Source: Dyadobacter sp. 50-39
GTDB lineage: Bacteria; Bacteroidota; Bacteroidia; Cytophagales; Spirosomataceae
NCBI GenBank assembly: GCA_001898145.1
Contig: MKSR01000029.1
Coordinates: 806,001-870,000, forward strand
Direction: 5' to 3'
Length of the DNA: 64,000 nucleotides
Numbering within the stretch: the first letter of the stretch is position 1; each line of letters starts with the position of its first letter. The position numbers and the translations under genes were made by a program. Below are positions 26,839 through 36,519 of this stretch, piece after piece. Under the pieces are notes generated by a model that saw nothing but the letters and a program-made list of their open reading frames with translations, did no database searches and was not told where the DNA came from.

Positions 26839-28317
26839 TTATGCCAGTTTCCAGTCGCCGCGGTATTTGCGTTGAACGAACTGGTTCGCTTCGTCGAAGT
26901 TCGTAACCTTCATGTTCTTTCCGTCCCACAGGAGTTTCTTGCGGCCAGGATAGTCGAATCCTTTACCATCGGCTCTTGCAGTGCGGAGGTTGTAGCTGCG
27001 GATACCGAGGTTACCCATGATCACGGTTTCTGTCAACGGACCTGCATAGTCGAATGACGATGTCAGCGCCTTGTGCTCCTTGCTGTTGAAACCAGCCTTG
27101 CAGGCGTCGCTCCAAGACACATGGTGACCGAATTCCGGCATGGTCGTGTATTTGTTGCCGAAATCGCCTTGCTTGTATTCCAGCTTGCTGCCGTCTTTAA
27201 GGTACACTTTCGGAGCGATACCGTAAGTTCCGCAGGTCATTACGCCTTTTTCACCGATCAGGAGCACGCCGTTGCTGCTATCCGGCTCGCCCAGCGGGTC
27301 GTTGGCAGGGATAAGGTCCGGGTGGAACGGGCGCAGGCCGCCATCGTGCCATGTCAGCGTCACTTCCGATTTATTGGTTTTATTCGCAGGGAATTTCAAC
27401 TGCACGCGTGACGACGGCGGGCAGCCTTCGGGAATGTATTCGGCGGTCCAGTCTTTGATGAACACCTGCCCTACCGAGCATTCTACTTCTGTGGGATAAC
27501 CCAGACCGAGCGTGCGGAATGCAGGGTCGATCAGGTGACAGCCCATATCTCCCAATGCACCGGTACCGAAGTTCCACCAGCCTCTCCATTTGAACGGGTG
27601 CCATGCCGGGTTGTAATCCACCCAGTCGGCACAGCCTACCCACAGTTCCCAGTCGATGTCCGCGGGCACCTCGTGCTTGCCCGTAGGAACAGGGATACCT
27701 TGCGGCCAAACAGGACGGTTGGTCCACACATGTGCCTCGTGGACGTTACCGATGAGGCCTTTGTTAAACCATTCCTTCATCTGGTTTTGCGCAGGGTTGG
27801 AAGCGCCCTGGTTGCCCATCTGGGTTACTACCTTGTATTTGCGCGCAGCTTCGGTGAGCATACGTGCCTCATAAATGTCGTGGGTAAGCGGTTTCTGCAC
27901 ATATACGTGCTTGCCGCGCTGCATAGCCGCCATTGCGATGATCGCGTGCATGTGGTCGGCAGTGGAAACAGTTACGGCATCGATGCTCTTGTCCATTTCG
28001 TCGAACATCTTGCGGAAGTCTTTGTATTTTTTCGCGTCCGGATGCAGTTCGAAGTTCTTTTTAACCTGAGGCTGGCCCCAGTCCACATCGCAAAGTGCCA
28101 CCAGGTTTTCGGCTCCTTTGTTCCATGCATTGTTGGTGTCAGAAAAACCTTTTCCGCCCACACCTACGCCGGCAATGTTCAGTTTGTCGCTCGGCGCCTT
28201 ATATCCTTTTCCCAGCACATGGCGGGGAACTATGAAGAAACTTCCAATGGCCGCTGCGGAAGTCTTCTGGATAAAGTCCCGGCGGTTAACGTCTTTCGGT
28301 TTGTTTTCTGTACTCAT
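26839..28317 (-). CDS. Tat-exported Gfo/Idh/MocA-family oxidoreductase
   Basis: A 492-residue protein. The Tat signal NRRDFIQKTSAAAIGSFFIV leads to a periplasmic Rossmann domain (IAGVGVGGKGF). The Gfo/Idh/MocA signature HVYVQKPLTHD has Gln in place of the usual Glu before KP, a variant I recall from exported members in Bacteroidota. The C-terminal half is the alpha/beta substrate domain (GTGALGDMGCHLIDPAF). NAD(P) is probably bound before export. Substrates are likely sugars or their derivatives. It is a single gene, with a terminator downstream and a 236-bp leader shared with panD on the other side. Confidence 0.88.
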   Translation of the reverse strand: MSTENKPKDVNRRDFIQKTSAAAIGSFFIVPRHVLGKGYKAPSDKLNIAGVGVGGKGFSDTNNAWNKGAENLVALCDVDWGQPQVKKNFELHPDAKKYKDFRKMFDEMDKSIDAVTVSTADHMHAIIAMAAMQRGKHVYVQKPLTHDIYEARMLTEAARKYKVVTQMGNQGASNPAQNQMKEWFNKGLIGNVHEAHVWTNRPVWPQGIPVPTGKHEVPADIDWELWVGCADWVDYNPAWHPFKWRGWWNFGTGALGDMGCHLIDPAFRTLGLGYPTEVECSVGQVFIKDWTAEYIPEGCPPSSRVQLKFPANKTNKSEVTLTWHDGGLRPFHPDLIPANDPLGEPDSSNGVLLIGEKGVMTCGTYGIAPKVYLKDGSKLEYKQGDFGNKYTTMPEFGHHVSWSDACKAGFNSKEHKALTSSFDYAGPLTETVIMGNLGIRSYNLRTARADGKGFDYPGRKKLLWDGKNMKVTNFDEANQFVQRKYRGDWKLA

Positions 28318-28483
28318 CGGTTTTGGTAATGAAAAAATAAAGTAGATAATGAAGATTAAAGGAATAAGTTTTTATCAAGGATCGAATACTATAAAATCCC
28401 GCTTAAATATAATAATGTTCTCATGAAACCCATGAATGGGGGCATTCCAATTATTTCGGAACCGTCCCACCGGAGAGTATGTT

Positions 28484-28514
28484 TTGAGGACTGGGTATTA
28501 TTCCTGTAACTTTG
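28484..28514 (+). promoter_or_regulatory. Promoter of panD
   Basis: TTG at 28484-28486, 20 nt, TAACTTTG at 28507-28514. This places transcription just before the ATG at 28554 and rules out the upstream in-frame start at 28512, which lies in the -7 box. Confidence 0.78.
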
Positions 28515-28553
28515 CGGGGTAATGCATTTCATTTAGACCAATACCACCGGGTA

Positions 28554-28904
28554 ATGCAAATCACAGTAATGAAATCGAAGATTCACCGGGTTAAGGTGAC
28601 TCAGGCGGAATTGAACTACGTTGGCAGCATCACGATAGACGAGGATCTGATCGACGCAGCGGGACTGATAGAAAATGAACAGGTTCACATTGTGAATAAT
28701 AACAATGGCGAACGTTTTGTCACATATGTAATCAAAGGCGAGAGGGGTTCGGGCATGATTTGCCTCAACGGCGCGGCCGCGCGCAGGGTGCAGATAGGCG
28801 ACATCATCATCATCATCGCGTACGGCAGTATGAGCCAGGAAGAGGCGAAGACATTCAAACCGATGATCGTTTTTCCTGACCATAACAATCACCTGGTAAG
28901 CTAG
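28554..28904 (+). CDS. panD: Aspartate 1-decarboxylase (pyruvoyl enzyme)
   Basis: A 116-residue proenzyme that makes beta-alanine for pantothenate. It cleaves itself between Gly24 and Ser25 (NYVGSITID) and Ser25 becomes the pyruvoyl group. The alignment with E. coli PanD as recalled fits residue for residue from the start chosen here ([12 protein letters not shown] vs the family KLHRVKVTHADL), as do [14 protein letters not shown] and VGDIIII-type motifs. A membrane protein gene follows 40 bp downstream and could share its transcript. panC, the next enzyme, lies 2.5 kb upstream. Confidence 0.96.
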   Translation: MQITVMKSKIHRVKVTQAELNYVGSITIDEDLIDAAGLIENEQVHIVNNNNGERFVTYVIKGERGSGMICLNGAAARRVQIGDIIIIIAYGSMSQEEAKTFKPMIVFPDHNNHLVS

Positions 28905-28944
28905 CCCCTCCGGTTTTTAGCTGCACTATACAATTTAGCATAGC

Positions 28945-29982
28945 ATGAAAAATATACTGCGTTACACGATATCGCTTGTCCTGGCAGGCGGTCTGCTCTG
29001 GTTTGTGTTTAAAGATATCAACCTGGGCGAAATGCTCGACCGTTTTGCGAAATCCGACTGGCGGTGGATCGCAGTATCATGCTTTTGTCTCCTGCTCGCA
29101 CACATTACACGCGCGTGGCGCTGGGGAATGCTCATCGAGCCGCTGGACCACAAGCCCGGCCTTACCAACAGCACGATGTCGGTTTTGACCGGCTATTTTG
29201 CCAATTACATTGTTCCCCGTATGGGCGAAGTGACACGCTGCGGTACGCTCTACCGGCTGGAACGCATCCCCGTGAGCCTGAGCTTTGGTACCGTGGTAGC
29301 CGAACGGATCTTCGATGTGATCATCCTTGTGTTGATGATTGGATTGAATTTCATCCTCGAATTCGATCGCCTGAGTACCTTCTTTACCGACTTTTTCCAA
29401 AGTAAAATAGGCGGCAACCAGGGCGGCGGCTCGGGTAGCGGCATGTTGCTGAGCATCCTGATCGTCGGATTACTCGGTATTGCAGTTGCGAGCATTGTGG
29501 TCTTCAAAAACGCTACGCTGCGTAACAAATTGCAGCAGAATGCAGTCGTTGCCAAGATCATCGGCTTCGCACAAGGAATGCTGGAAGGACTCCTGAGCGT
29601 GCGTAAACTGCGGAGCCCGGGGCTCTTTATTTTCAGCACAATCCTCATCTGGGTGCTTTATTACCTGGTTTCATATGTGCTTTTCTTCTGCATTCCCGAA
29701 ACCTCGCACCTTGGCCCGCTAGCCGGCTTGACATTACTGGTCGTAGGCGCGATCGGTATGACGGCCCCCACGCAGGGCGGAATCGGCGCTTACCACTTGC
29801 TGGTGGGTAATGTAATGGTACTTTACGGACTCTCGCAGAATGATGGCATCACATTGGCGACATTCATCCACGGCGCGCAAATGCTGTTCATGCTCGTGAT
29901 CGGCGCATTGGCATTTCTGTATGTGCTGATTGTGAACAAAAACAAGGTCGAAGAGCCGGAACAAGTGTCTGCGGCAAACTAA
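28945..29982 (+). CDS. Flippase-like integral membrane protein (YbhN/LPG synthase TM family)
   Basis: A 345-residue protein with about eight membrane segments. The N-terminal half has RAWRWGMLIEPL and VPRMGEVTRCGTLYR, the signature of the lysylphosphatidylglycerol-synthase TM region/UPF0104 family. The C-terminal part has MTAPTQGGIGAYHLLVGNVM, also a family mark. Such proteins are proposed to move lipids or isoprenoid-linked intermediates; the substrate here is unknown. It lacks the soluble aminoacyltransferase domain of MprF. It follows panD by 40 bp, and an RfaE2-type gene follows by 80 bp. Confidence 0.85.
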   Translation: MKNILRYTISLVLAGGLLWFVFKDINLGEMLDRFAKSDWRWIAVSCFCLLLAHITRAWRWGMLIEPLDHKPGLTNSTMSVLTGYFANYIVPRMGEVTRCGTLYRLERIPVSLSFGTVVAERIFDVIILVLMIGLNFILEFDRLSTFFTDFFQSKIGGNQGGGSGSGMLLSILIVGLLGIAVASIVVFKNATLRNKLQQNAVVAKIIGFAQGMLEGLLSVRKLRSPGLFIFSTILIWVLYYLVSYVLFFCIPETSHLGPLAGLTLLVVGAIGMTAPTQGGIGAYHLLVGNVMVLYGLSQNDGITLATFIHGAQMLFMLVIGALAFLYVLIVNKNKVEEPEQVSAAN

Positions 29983-30062
29983 TTGTAACTTTAATAGTCC
30001 TGAAAATTGGAAATGGAGTATGTTACGTTATTCCATTTCTTAAATCCATATTGTCTTTTACC

Positions 30063-30551
30063 ATGAATTTGACAGAAAGCAAGATCCTGAGACTAGAAGA
30101 AGCCATCCCCACCGTTGAAGCATGGCAGCGTGCCGGACAGAAAGTTGTATTCACCAACGGATGTTTCGATATTGTGCATCTCGGGCACATCGACTACCTC
30201 GAAAAAGCCCGCGCATTGGGCGATAAAATGGTACTTGGCCTGAACACCGATGCCTCTGTAAGCCGCCTCAAAGGTCCGCTTCGCCCGGTGGTAAACGAGT
30301 ACGCAAGGGCCAGGCTGATGGCAGCGCTCTCGTTCATCGATGCTGTCATTTTATTCGACGAACCGACGCCTAGTCAGTTGATCGAGGCCGTAAAACCTGA
30401 CATTTTGGTCAAAGGTGACGATTATACGATCGAAAACATTGCTGGCGCGGATTTTGTTTTGGGTAGAGGAGGTGAGGTAAAAACGATTGCTTTGGTGCAA
30501 GGCTATTCGACTACCGCGCTGATCGAGAAAATAAAACAAGGATATAAATAG
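30063..30551 (+). CDS. RfaE2-type sugar nucleotidyltransferase
   Basis: A 162-residue cytidylyltransferase-fold protein corresponding to the adenylyltransferase half of HldE. It has TNGCFDIVHLGHIDYL with the HxGH motif, VLGLNTDASVSRLKGPLRPV, and DILVKGDDYTIENI with GRGGEVKTIAL, followed by YSTTALIEKI. In the heptose pathway it would turn heptose-1-phosphate into ADP-heptose, for LPS core or surface glycans. I start at the ATG; four upstream codons with a TTG are also open. A zinc peptidase gene begins 8 bp after the stop, so the two are an operon. Confidence 0.9.
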   Translation: MNLTESKILRLEEAIPTVEAWQRAGQKVVFTNGCFDIVHLGHIDYLEKARALGDKMVLGLNTDASVSRLKGPLRPVVNEYARARLMAALSFIDAVILFDEPTPSQLIEAVKPDILVKGDDYTIENIAGADFVLGRGGEVKTIALVQGYSTTALIEKIKQGYK

Positions 30552-30559
30552 CAATAACT

Positions 30560-31234
30560 ATGGGACTTTTGATTGCTTTGATCGTAATGGGCGTGAGCTT
30601 TTACGTGCAATGGCGTTTGAAGAGTAAGTTTGAAGAATATTCACAGGTGGGATTGAGCAACGGCATGAGCGGTAAGGAAATCGCTGAAACGATGCTCCGG
30701 GAAAGCGGCATTTACGACGTAAGAGTAGTGTCCGTGGAAGGCCGTCTGACCGACCACTACAATCCGCAGGATAAGACAGTCAACCTTAGTCCCGATGTAT
30801 ATTACGGACGTAGCGTAGCTGCTGCGGCTGTGGCTTCCCACGAATGCGGGCACGCGGTGCAGCATGCTACCGCATACAGCTGGCTGCAATTCCGCTCGCA
30901 AATGGTGCCGTTCCTCAGCGTAGCGTCGCAGTATATGCAATGGATCATCTTTATTGGTGTGATACTGATCAATACCTCCATTATTCCGCTCGCTATCGGT
31001 GTGGCGCTGTTCGCGGTAACGACATTGTTCAGTTTCATCACGCTACCCGTTGAATACGACGCGAGTAACCGTGCGCTGGCATGGATCCAGAAAAACCGGA
31101 TTGTAAATGAACGTGAGTACGTTATGTCTGCCGATGCATTGAAATGGGCGGCCCGTACCTACCTTGTAGCTGCGATCGGTTCACTGGCTACATTGCTTTA
31201 CTATGTGAGCCTTTTGATGGGTCGCCGGGATTAG
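30560..31234 (+). CDS. Membrane zinc metallopeptidase (Zn_peptidase_2/YugP type)
   Basis: A 224-residue membrane protein. The zinc site is HECGH at residues 94-98 (AVASHECGHAVQH). A membrane segment lies at the very N-terminus and two or three more follow (about 120-165 and 200-220). The motif GMSGKEIAETMLRESGI and the NLSPDVYYGRSVAAAAVA run-up to the active site are typical of this uncharacterised family. It is translationally close to the RfaE2-type gene (8 bp). A large palindrome follows downstream. Confidence 0.88.
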   Translation: MGLLIALIVMGVSFYVQWRLKSKFEEYSQVGLSNGMSGKEIAETMLRESGIYDVRVVSVEGRLTDHYNPQDKTVNLSPDVYYGRSVAAAAVASHECGHAVQHATAYSWLQFRSQMVPFLSVASQYMQWIIFIGVILINTSIIPLAIGVALFAVTTLFSFITLPVEYDASNRALAWIQKNRIVNEREYVMSADALKWAARTYLVAAIGSLATLLYYVSLLMGRRD

Positions 31235-31256
31235 GATCCGGTTTAAATACTATGAA

Positions 31257-31330
31257 GTTACTGTCGCCCTGAGCGGAGTCGAAGGGCATTGGGCCCAATG
31301 CCCTTCGACTCCGCTCAGGGCGACAGTAAC
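31257..31330. repeat. 74-bp perfect palindrome without a loop
   Basis: Arms 31257-31293 and 31294-31330 are exact reverse complements over 37 bp, meeting at GGGCCC. It contains CCTGAGCGGAGTCGAAGGGC, a stretch I recall as frequent in intergenic repeats of Bacteroidota. It sits between two convergent genes and would work as a terminator in either direction. Confidence 0.92.
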
Positions 31331-31366
31331 GTTTAATACAAAAACCATTTACTTATTGGTACCAGC

Positions 31367-32537
31367 TTACTTCTTCCGCTGATTCCAGTACACAACCAGG
31401 TTATGCGTTGCACGGCCGGACGCGATTATATCCAGGTCGCCATCTCCATCCAGGTCAGCCGGCAGCAAATCTTCACAAGCGATTTTGATCTTTTCGTCAA
31501 GGGTATATTCCGTCCATTTCTTCCCCTCAGCGTCGCTTCCCACGTAAATGCGTAAGCCGGTCTCGCCGGTGACATTAGGGTTGCGCCACCCCATCACCAC
31601 CTGGTCGCGGCCCTGGCCGAAGAAATCGGCGCAGGCCAATGCATGACCTTCTTTTATGCGGTCGGTGAGCACGGTGCGGCTATCTTTGGTATACACTACC
31701 AGATCGGTGCCGTGCATAGGTTCGATGGTGGCAGTGAACAACTGCTTTTTCCCGAGACTTCCGGTTCGGATCCCCCCCTACCCCACGTTCGGGGACCATC
31801 CAGTTGCCGGACGCAGCCCAGCCGTCGGCCCCATTCAAAAACACCTGCACTCCTTCCTTTCCTGCAATGGACAAGCCTGCCATCCTGCCCGGGATCTCCA
31901 TCGGCTGGAAATTGTGGGTCATATGCATATTCGTCTCGATCAGGCTGTAAGGCCAGATTCCCTTTCTATTTTCAGGCACATCGAAAATGATCAGCTTGAC
32001 GCCCGCACCGTTTCCGCCGGTATTTCCTTCCCCATGCAAAGGCAATACTGCCAGCTGAAACGGACCGTCTGCGGTTTTCACCCATTGCATCCGGTGAATG
32101 GTTACTTCATGATGCAGGCGCACTGCCTCCCAGGGCGTCGTACGATCTTCCGGGGCCACCATGTAGAATACGGCACCGGATTTTTTCAGATCTTTTGTTT
32201 CGGAAGGGTTCCAGCCGGCTCCGACTGCAACCTCCACCTTGCCATCGCCATCGATGTCCCGGGCGGCAATGCAGACATTATCCTGCTCGGTGAGGTCTTT
32301 CGCTATCACGTAGCGCGTCCATGCGCCGTCTTTTTTCCCGGGATTTTTATACCATACAATCTCCTTTTTATCCGCCAGCAGAATATCGGGCTTGCCGTCC
32401 CCATCCACGTCGCCGGAAGCCACACCGTAGCCGATACTCACCTTATCGTCGATCGTTTGTCCGTTGAAAGTGGCTGTTTGTGCCCATGCATTGCCTGCAA
32501 CCAGCAATGCGATCGGGAGCAATAGTCGTTTAGTCAT
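31367..32537 (-). pseudogene. VCBS/FG-GAP-repeat secreted protein, split by a frameshift
   Basis: Two overlapping minus frames, 32537 to about 31772 and about 31778 to 31367, belong to one protein of roughly 390 residues. The first half has a signal peptide (LLPIALLVAGNAWAQ) and Asp-rich calcium-type repeats (GDVDGDGKPDILLAD, RDIDGDGKVEVAVG). The second half continues with VYTKDSRTVLTDRIKEG and DLDGDGDLDIIASG. The break is at a run of seven C (31772-31778). Taking out one base joins VGG to IRTGSLGKKQLFTATIEP. It is therefore either a real frameshift, a slippage-prone site or a homopolymer read error. Confidence 0.8.
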
Positions 32538-32636
32538 ATTTATGAAAACCGGTAGCTGCCGGAGAATAATTGTTTTAACCTATTTTTTAACAATATACTT
32601 CAAAATGGGCTCCACGGACATTGAAAAAACAGTTTT

Positions 32637-32669
32637 TTGTGTCGCTTTGCCCTGCATTACCTACTTTTG
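32637..32669 (+). promoter_or_regulatory. Possible promoter of gcvT
   Basis: TACTTTTG at 32662-32669 matches the -7 consensus. The nearest suitable TTG (32637-32639) is 22 nt away, one more than usual. The start codon is 29 bp downstream. Confidence 0.5.
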
Positions 32670-32697
32670 TAAATTATTGTAAAACCAAATATCCTTC

Positions 32698-33780
32698 ATG
32701 AAAACAGTCCCTTTACATCAGCTCCACATCCGTTTGGGCGCAAAAATGGTCCCGTTTGCAGGTTTTGAAATGCCTGTCCGTTACTCTTCGGATCTGGATG
32801 AACATCACACCGTGAGGAATGCAGTGGGTGTTTTTGATGTATCGCACATGGGTGAATTCAGTGTAAAGGGACCCGGCGCACTGGCATTGATACAAAAAGT
32901 ATCCGCGAACGATGCCTCCGCATTGTATGACGGAAAAGTGCAATACAGCTACCTGCCCAACGCTTCGGGCGGTGTCGTGGACGACCTGCTGGTGTACCGC
33001 ATTGCCGAGGACGACTATTTCCTGGTTGTGAATGCTTCGAATATCGAGAAAGACTGGAACTGGATACAGAGCCAGAATACCGAAGGTGTGGCCATGAAAA
33101 ACCTGTCGGATGCACTTTGCCTGCTGGCCGTTCAGGGACCGAAGGCAACCGCCGCATTGCAGAAACTGACGGATGTGGACCTGGCCTCGATGGAGTATTA
33201 TACCTTCAAAATCGGGGAAATGGCGGGAATGACAGACGTAATCATCTCGGCAACCGGCTATACCGGGGCAGGAGGTTTTGAAATATATGTAAAGAATGCA
33301 GATGCCGAAAAAATGTGGGATGCCATTTTCGAGGCGGGCGCGGAGTTTGGTATCAAGCCCGTAGGACTTGGCGCACGCGATACATTGCGTTTGGAAAAAG
33401 CATTCTGCCTGTACGGCAACGATATCGACGACGAAACGTCGCCGCTGGAGGCCGGGCTCGGCTGGGTGACCAAATTCACAAAGGATTTCATCAATTCGGA
33501 AGCACTGAAGGCACAAAAGGAAGCCGGTCTGACGAAAAAACTCGTCGGCTTCGAATTGATCGACCGCGGCATTCCCCGCGGGCATTACGAGCTATGCGAT
33601 GCGGAAGGCAACAAACTGGGCGAGGTCACCTCCGGTACCCAGTCGCCTACATTGCAAAAGGGCATCGGGCTGGGCTATGTACCCACCGAATTCAGCAAAG
33701 CCGGCAGCGAGATTTTCGTTAAAGTACGTGACAGACTGCTGAAAGCGCAGGTTGTGAAAACGCCCTTTGTTAAAAACTAA
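32698..33780 (+). CDS. gcvT: Aminomethyltransferase, glycine cleavage T protein
   Basis: A 360-residue folate-dependent enzyme that takes the aminomethyl group from the lipoylated H protein, giving methylene-tetrahydrofolate and ammonia. The layout is complete: [14 protein letters not shown] at the N-terminus, [45 protein letters not shown] and the C-terminal [21 protein letters not shown]. The length is standard. gcvH and gcvP are not in this window. comB follows after 30 bp, so they could be co-transcribed. Confidence 0.97.
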   Translation: MKTVPLHQLHIRLGAKMVPFAGFEMPVRYSSDLDEHHTVRNAVGVFDVSHMGEFSVKGPGALALIQKVSANDASALYDGKVQYSYLPNASGGVVDDLLVYRIAEDDYFLVVNASNIEKDWNWIQSQNTEGVAMKNLSDALCLLAVQGPKATAALQKLTDVDLASMEYYTFKIGEMAGMTDVIISATGYTGAGGFEIYVKNADAEKMWDAIFEAGAEFGIKPVGLGARDTLRLEKAFCLYGNDIDDETSPLEAGLGWVTKFTKDFINSEALKAQKEAGLTKKLVGFELIDRGIPRGHYELCDAEGNKLGEVTSGTQSPTLQKGIGLGYVPTEFSKAGSEIFVKVRDRLLKAQVVKTPFVKN

Positions 33781-33810
33781 TCCCCTCCTATTCAGTCTGA
33801 TTGCATTTTT

Positions 33811-34521
33811 ATGAAACAACTTGACGTTTGTCTTACCCCGGATTTACTTCATCTGCACAAACTCGATAATTCAATAGTGGTGGTAGCCGATATTTTCAGG
33901 GCTACCTCCTGCATGGTAACCGGCCTCGCATATGGTGTAAAAAGCATTACCCCGGTGGCCAGTGTAGAAGAATGTAAATTTTTGCAGGACAAAGGATATA
34001 TAGCCGCAGCCGAGCGGGATGCCCGTAAAGTGGAAGGTTTCGATCTCGATAACTCGCCTTTCAGTTATATGCATGAAAGTCTCATTGGCGCGCAGATCGC
34101 GATGACGACGACCAATGGCACATTGTCCATTTCCAAGGCGAAATCGTCGGCGGTGAAAGTAATGATCGGCTCGTTCCTCAACCTGGGGGCATTGGCCAAT
34201 CATCTGAAATCGGAACCTTACGATGTGCTGGTACTGTGCGCAGGCTGGAAAGGCCGCCCCAACCTCGAGGATACCTTATTTGCCGGGGCATTGGCGGAGG
34301 CATTGAAGGATCAATTTATGCTGCTCGAAGACGGAACCCTGATGGCGCAGCGTTTATACCAGCAAAGCCGCGACAACCTGCTGGCGAGCGTGTCCAACTC
34401 TTCACACGTGCGGCGCCTGCAGCGCCTGGGCATCCAGAAGGACATTTCCTATTGCCTGCAAACCGATCTGTACGACGTAGTCCCCGTTCTCAGAGGTAGT
34501 ACGCTGGTATCCATGAACTAA
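33811..34521 (+). CDS. comB: 2-phosphosulfolactate phosphatase family protein
   Basis: A 236-residue protein of the ComB family. The signatures VVVADIFRATSCM, AAERDARKVEGFDLDNSP, MTTTNGT and VLVLCAGWKGRPNLEDTLFAGAL are present and the length is typical. In archaea ComB makes sulfolactate for coenzyme M; many Bacteroidota carry it with no coenzyme M, so the substrate here is uncertain. A sulfonate metabolism role would be a reasonable guess. It lies in a head-to-tail run gcvT-comB-repeat protein with gaps of 30 and 21 bp. Confidence 0.9.
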   Translation: MKQLDVCLTPDLLHLHKLDNSIVVVADIFRATSCMVTGLAYGVKSITPVASVEECKFLQDKGYIAAAERDARKVEGFDLDNSPFSYMHESLIGAQIAMTTTNGTLSISKAKSSAVKVMIGSFLNLGALANHLKSEPYDVLVLCAGWKGRPNLEDTLFAGALAEALKDQFMLLEDGTLMAQRLYQQSRDNLLASVSNSSHVRRLQRLGIQKDISYCLQTDLYDVVPVLRGSTLVSMN

Positions 34522-34542
34522 TATTTACTCAATCGAAACTGC

Positions 34543-36510
34543 ATGTACAGACTAGTCTTTATGATTTTTTTCGGGTTGCTGCTGCTAACAGGTAAGGTAG
34601 AAGCGCAAAGAAGGAACAGCACGCCCAGGAAGACTTTGATAACGCCTAAGAAGAAGGCTCCTACTCCTCCGCCCGCTGCTCCGGCCGCTGCTAAAACAGA
34701 TAGTGCGAAGCAGGCAGCCGCCATTGCAACTCCGGCTGTGGACACGACGGCGGCCGATACCACAATGCCCAGCGCAATCTCCGCAAGCGGTGACACACTG
34801 ACCGAGGCAGCGAATGAAGCGAAGCTTCCGGTGGAAAAGGCGGACACCATGCATGCTTACAAGATCACGATCGAGGACATTTCATACCTGGCTGTTTGTC
34901 CGGGTACCAACATTACCATTCCTTTCAAAACGGACGGTCCGTTCGACGAAGACAATACATTTATTGCGCACATTATCGACGCTACCGGTAAATCGGTCCC
35001 GATTTCACTCCCTGTGAAAAAGAGCCCGGTGAAAGCCGTAATACCTTCTTATAAAGTCGGGGGAGAGGTTTACCGCATTCAGATTATCTCTTCTATCCCG
35101 GTAATTAAAAGCCAGGAAGTTCCATTAAGGTTACTGCAAGCGCCAGCAGCCAGGATCGACCTGATCGATGGCACACAGACCGTGCGCATTATGCCGGGGC
35201 AGGAAGCGCACCTGCGGGTGAACCTGACCGGGGCTGCACCATGGTCGTTCCGTCTGTCGGATAGCACCACGGTACTGCAAACGCTTTCTAACCCGCATTA
35301 TATTACAGTAAAACCCACGGACGTGAAGGCTTACCGCATTACCGGCGTTTCCAATGCGTGCGGAAGCGGTACTACTTCGGGTGAGGCCATTGTGAATGTC
35401 AACAACAACCCGGAGCCAAAACTGGAACTGAAAGAGGCTGACAAAATTGCGAAACTTTGCGCGGGCGTACCGTTCCAGGTGCCTTTCAATGCGACCGGGA
35501 AGTATAAAGAAGGAAATAAATTCATCGTTCAGATCGCAGAAAGGACCGGCGCTTTCAAAAATATTTCCACCCCGGATTCAACCGGCTACATTACCACCCA
35601 GATTCCCGATAGCTATAAGCCCGGGGAATATCGCATTCGTGTCACTTCCACGGCTCCTTATCTGGTGAGCCAGACTGCGAACGTTTCGATCGTTTCGCCT
35701 ACTGTTGCTACGCTTCAAAAGGATTCATTGCGATTGGGCGAGAACGAGTCCGGTCAGCTTACCGTGAAGTTTACCGGCGGGGGCCCATGGTTTGTGCTGC
35801 TTTCGGACGGAACTTATGAGAACAATATCCAGGAATCGCCGCATAAGATCAAGGTAAAGCCGTTTTACGATACCAACTACCAGATCAGCTCAGCAGGTGG
35901 TCTTTGCGGCGTAGGCAAGTTTTCGGGTTCTGCAAAAGTTACTGTAAAAGCTCCGCCGGCAAGTATTACGCTGGAAAAGCTTCCGCAGAATATGGTATGC
36001 GCAGGATCTACCATTGATATTCCTTACAAAACGGAGGGCCGATACAACCCTAACAACAAGTTTACGGTCCAGATGACCGACAAATCGGGCCGTTTCGTAA
36101 CGCTGCCCACCACGGTAACCCCCACGGCCATGCAGGTGAAAATTGCAGCAGCTGCGCCGGGAGACACCAGCAAGATCCAGAAGATCCGCATTGTTTCCTC
36201 GTCGCCGGCGGTGTCGAGTGCCATCGAAGAACTGGAAGTCATTGCGCCGGACAAAGCCATTGCAGAAGTCTCCGGACGAGGTACCATTTCGGCCGGACGT
36301 TCTACCCGCATTCAGTTAAGGTTCAAAAACGGGCTTCCGCCATGGTCTTTCACGCTGTCGGACGGCACGGCTATCAACGGTACATTCCTTAATCCGTACC
36401 TGATTTCCGTTTCACCTGCCTCCACCACAGAATATACCATCAGTTCACTGAAAAGTGGATGCGGTACCGGCACAGGACGGGGATCGGCCGTGGTAACGGT
36501 AGAAAACTAG
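34543..36510 (+). CDS. Secreted protein with three tandem beta-sandwich repeat pairs, next to porZ
   Basis: A 655-residue protein with a signal peptide (VFMIFFGLLLLTGKVEAQ) and then a Pro/Ala/Thr-rich linker to about residue 95. Three tandem units follow, each with two parts. Part one begins with a Cys-Pro/Ala-Gly stretch (VCPGTNITIPFKT, LCAGVPFQVPFNA, VCAGSTIDIPYKT). Part two contains PW-F-LSD (APWSFRLSD, GPWFVLLSD, PPWSFTLSD) and ends CG-G-SG. They look like immunoglobulin-like domains. I know no function. It ends 9 bp before a PorZ-like gene, so a cell-surface or T9SS-related role is plausible. Confidence 0.8.
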   Translation: MYRLVFMIFFGLLLLTGKVEAQRRNSTPRKTLITPKKKAPTPPPAAPAAAKTDSAKQAAAIATPAVDTTAADTTMPSAISASGDTLTEAANEAKLPVEKADTMHAYKITIEDISYLAVCPGTNITIPFKTDGPFDEDNTFIAHIIDATGKSVPISLPVKKSPVKAVIPSYKVGGEVYRIQIISSIPVIKSQEVPLRLLQAPAARIDLIDGTQTVRIMPGQEAHLRVNLTGAAPWSFRLSDSTTVLQTLSNPHYITVKPTDVKAYRITGVSNACGSGTTSGEAIVNVNNNPEPKLELKEADKIAKLCAGVPFQVPFNATGKYKEGNKFIVQIAERTGAFKNISTPDSTGYITTQIPDSYKPGEYRIRVTSTAPYLVSQTANVSIVSPTVATLQKDSLRLGENESGQLTVKFTGGGPWFVLLSDGTYENNIQESPHKIKVKPFYDTNYQISSAGGLCGVGKFSGSAKVTVKAPPASITLEKLPQNMVCAGSTIDIPYKTEGRYNPNNKFTVQMTDKSGRFVTLPTTVTPTAMQVKIAAAAPGDTSKIQKIRIVSSSPAVSSAIEELEVIAPDKAIAEVSGRGTISAGRSTRIQLRFKNGLPPWSFTLSDGTAINGTFLNPYLISVSPASTTEYTISSLKSGCGTGTGRGSAVVTVEN

Positions 36511-36519
36511 CATTCAGCC

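Noticed and set aside
32538-32697. A glycine riboswitch in front of gcvT.
   Set aside because: The gap is 160 bp and I could not find the paired aptamer core; only a promoter-like box is visible.
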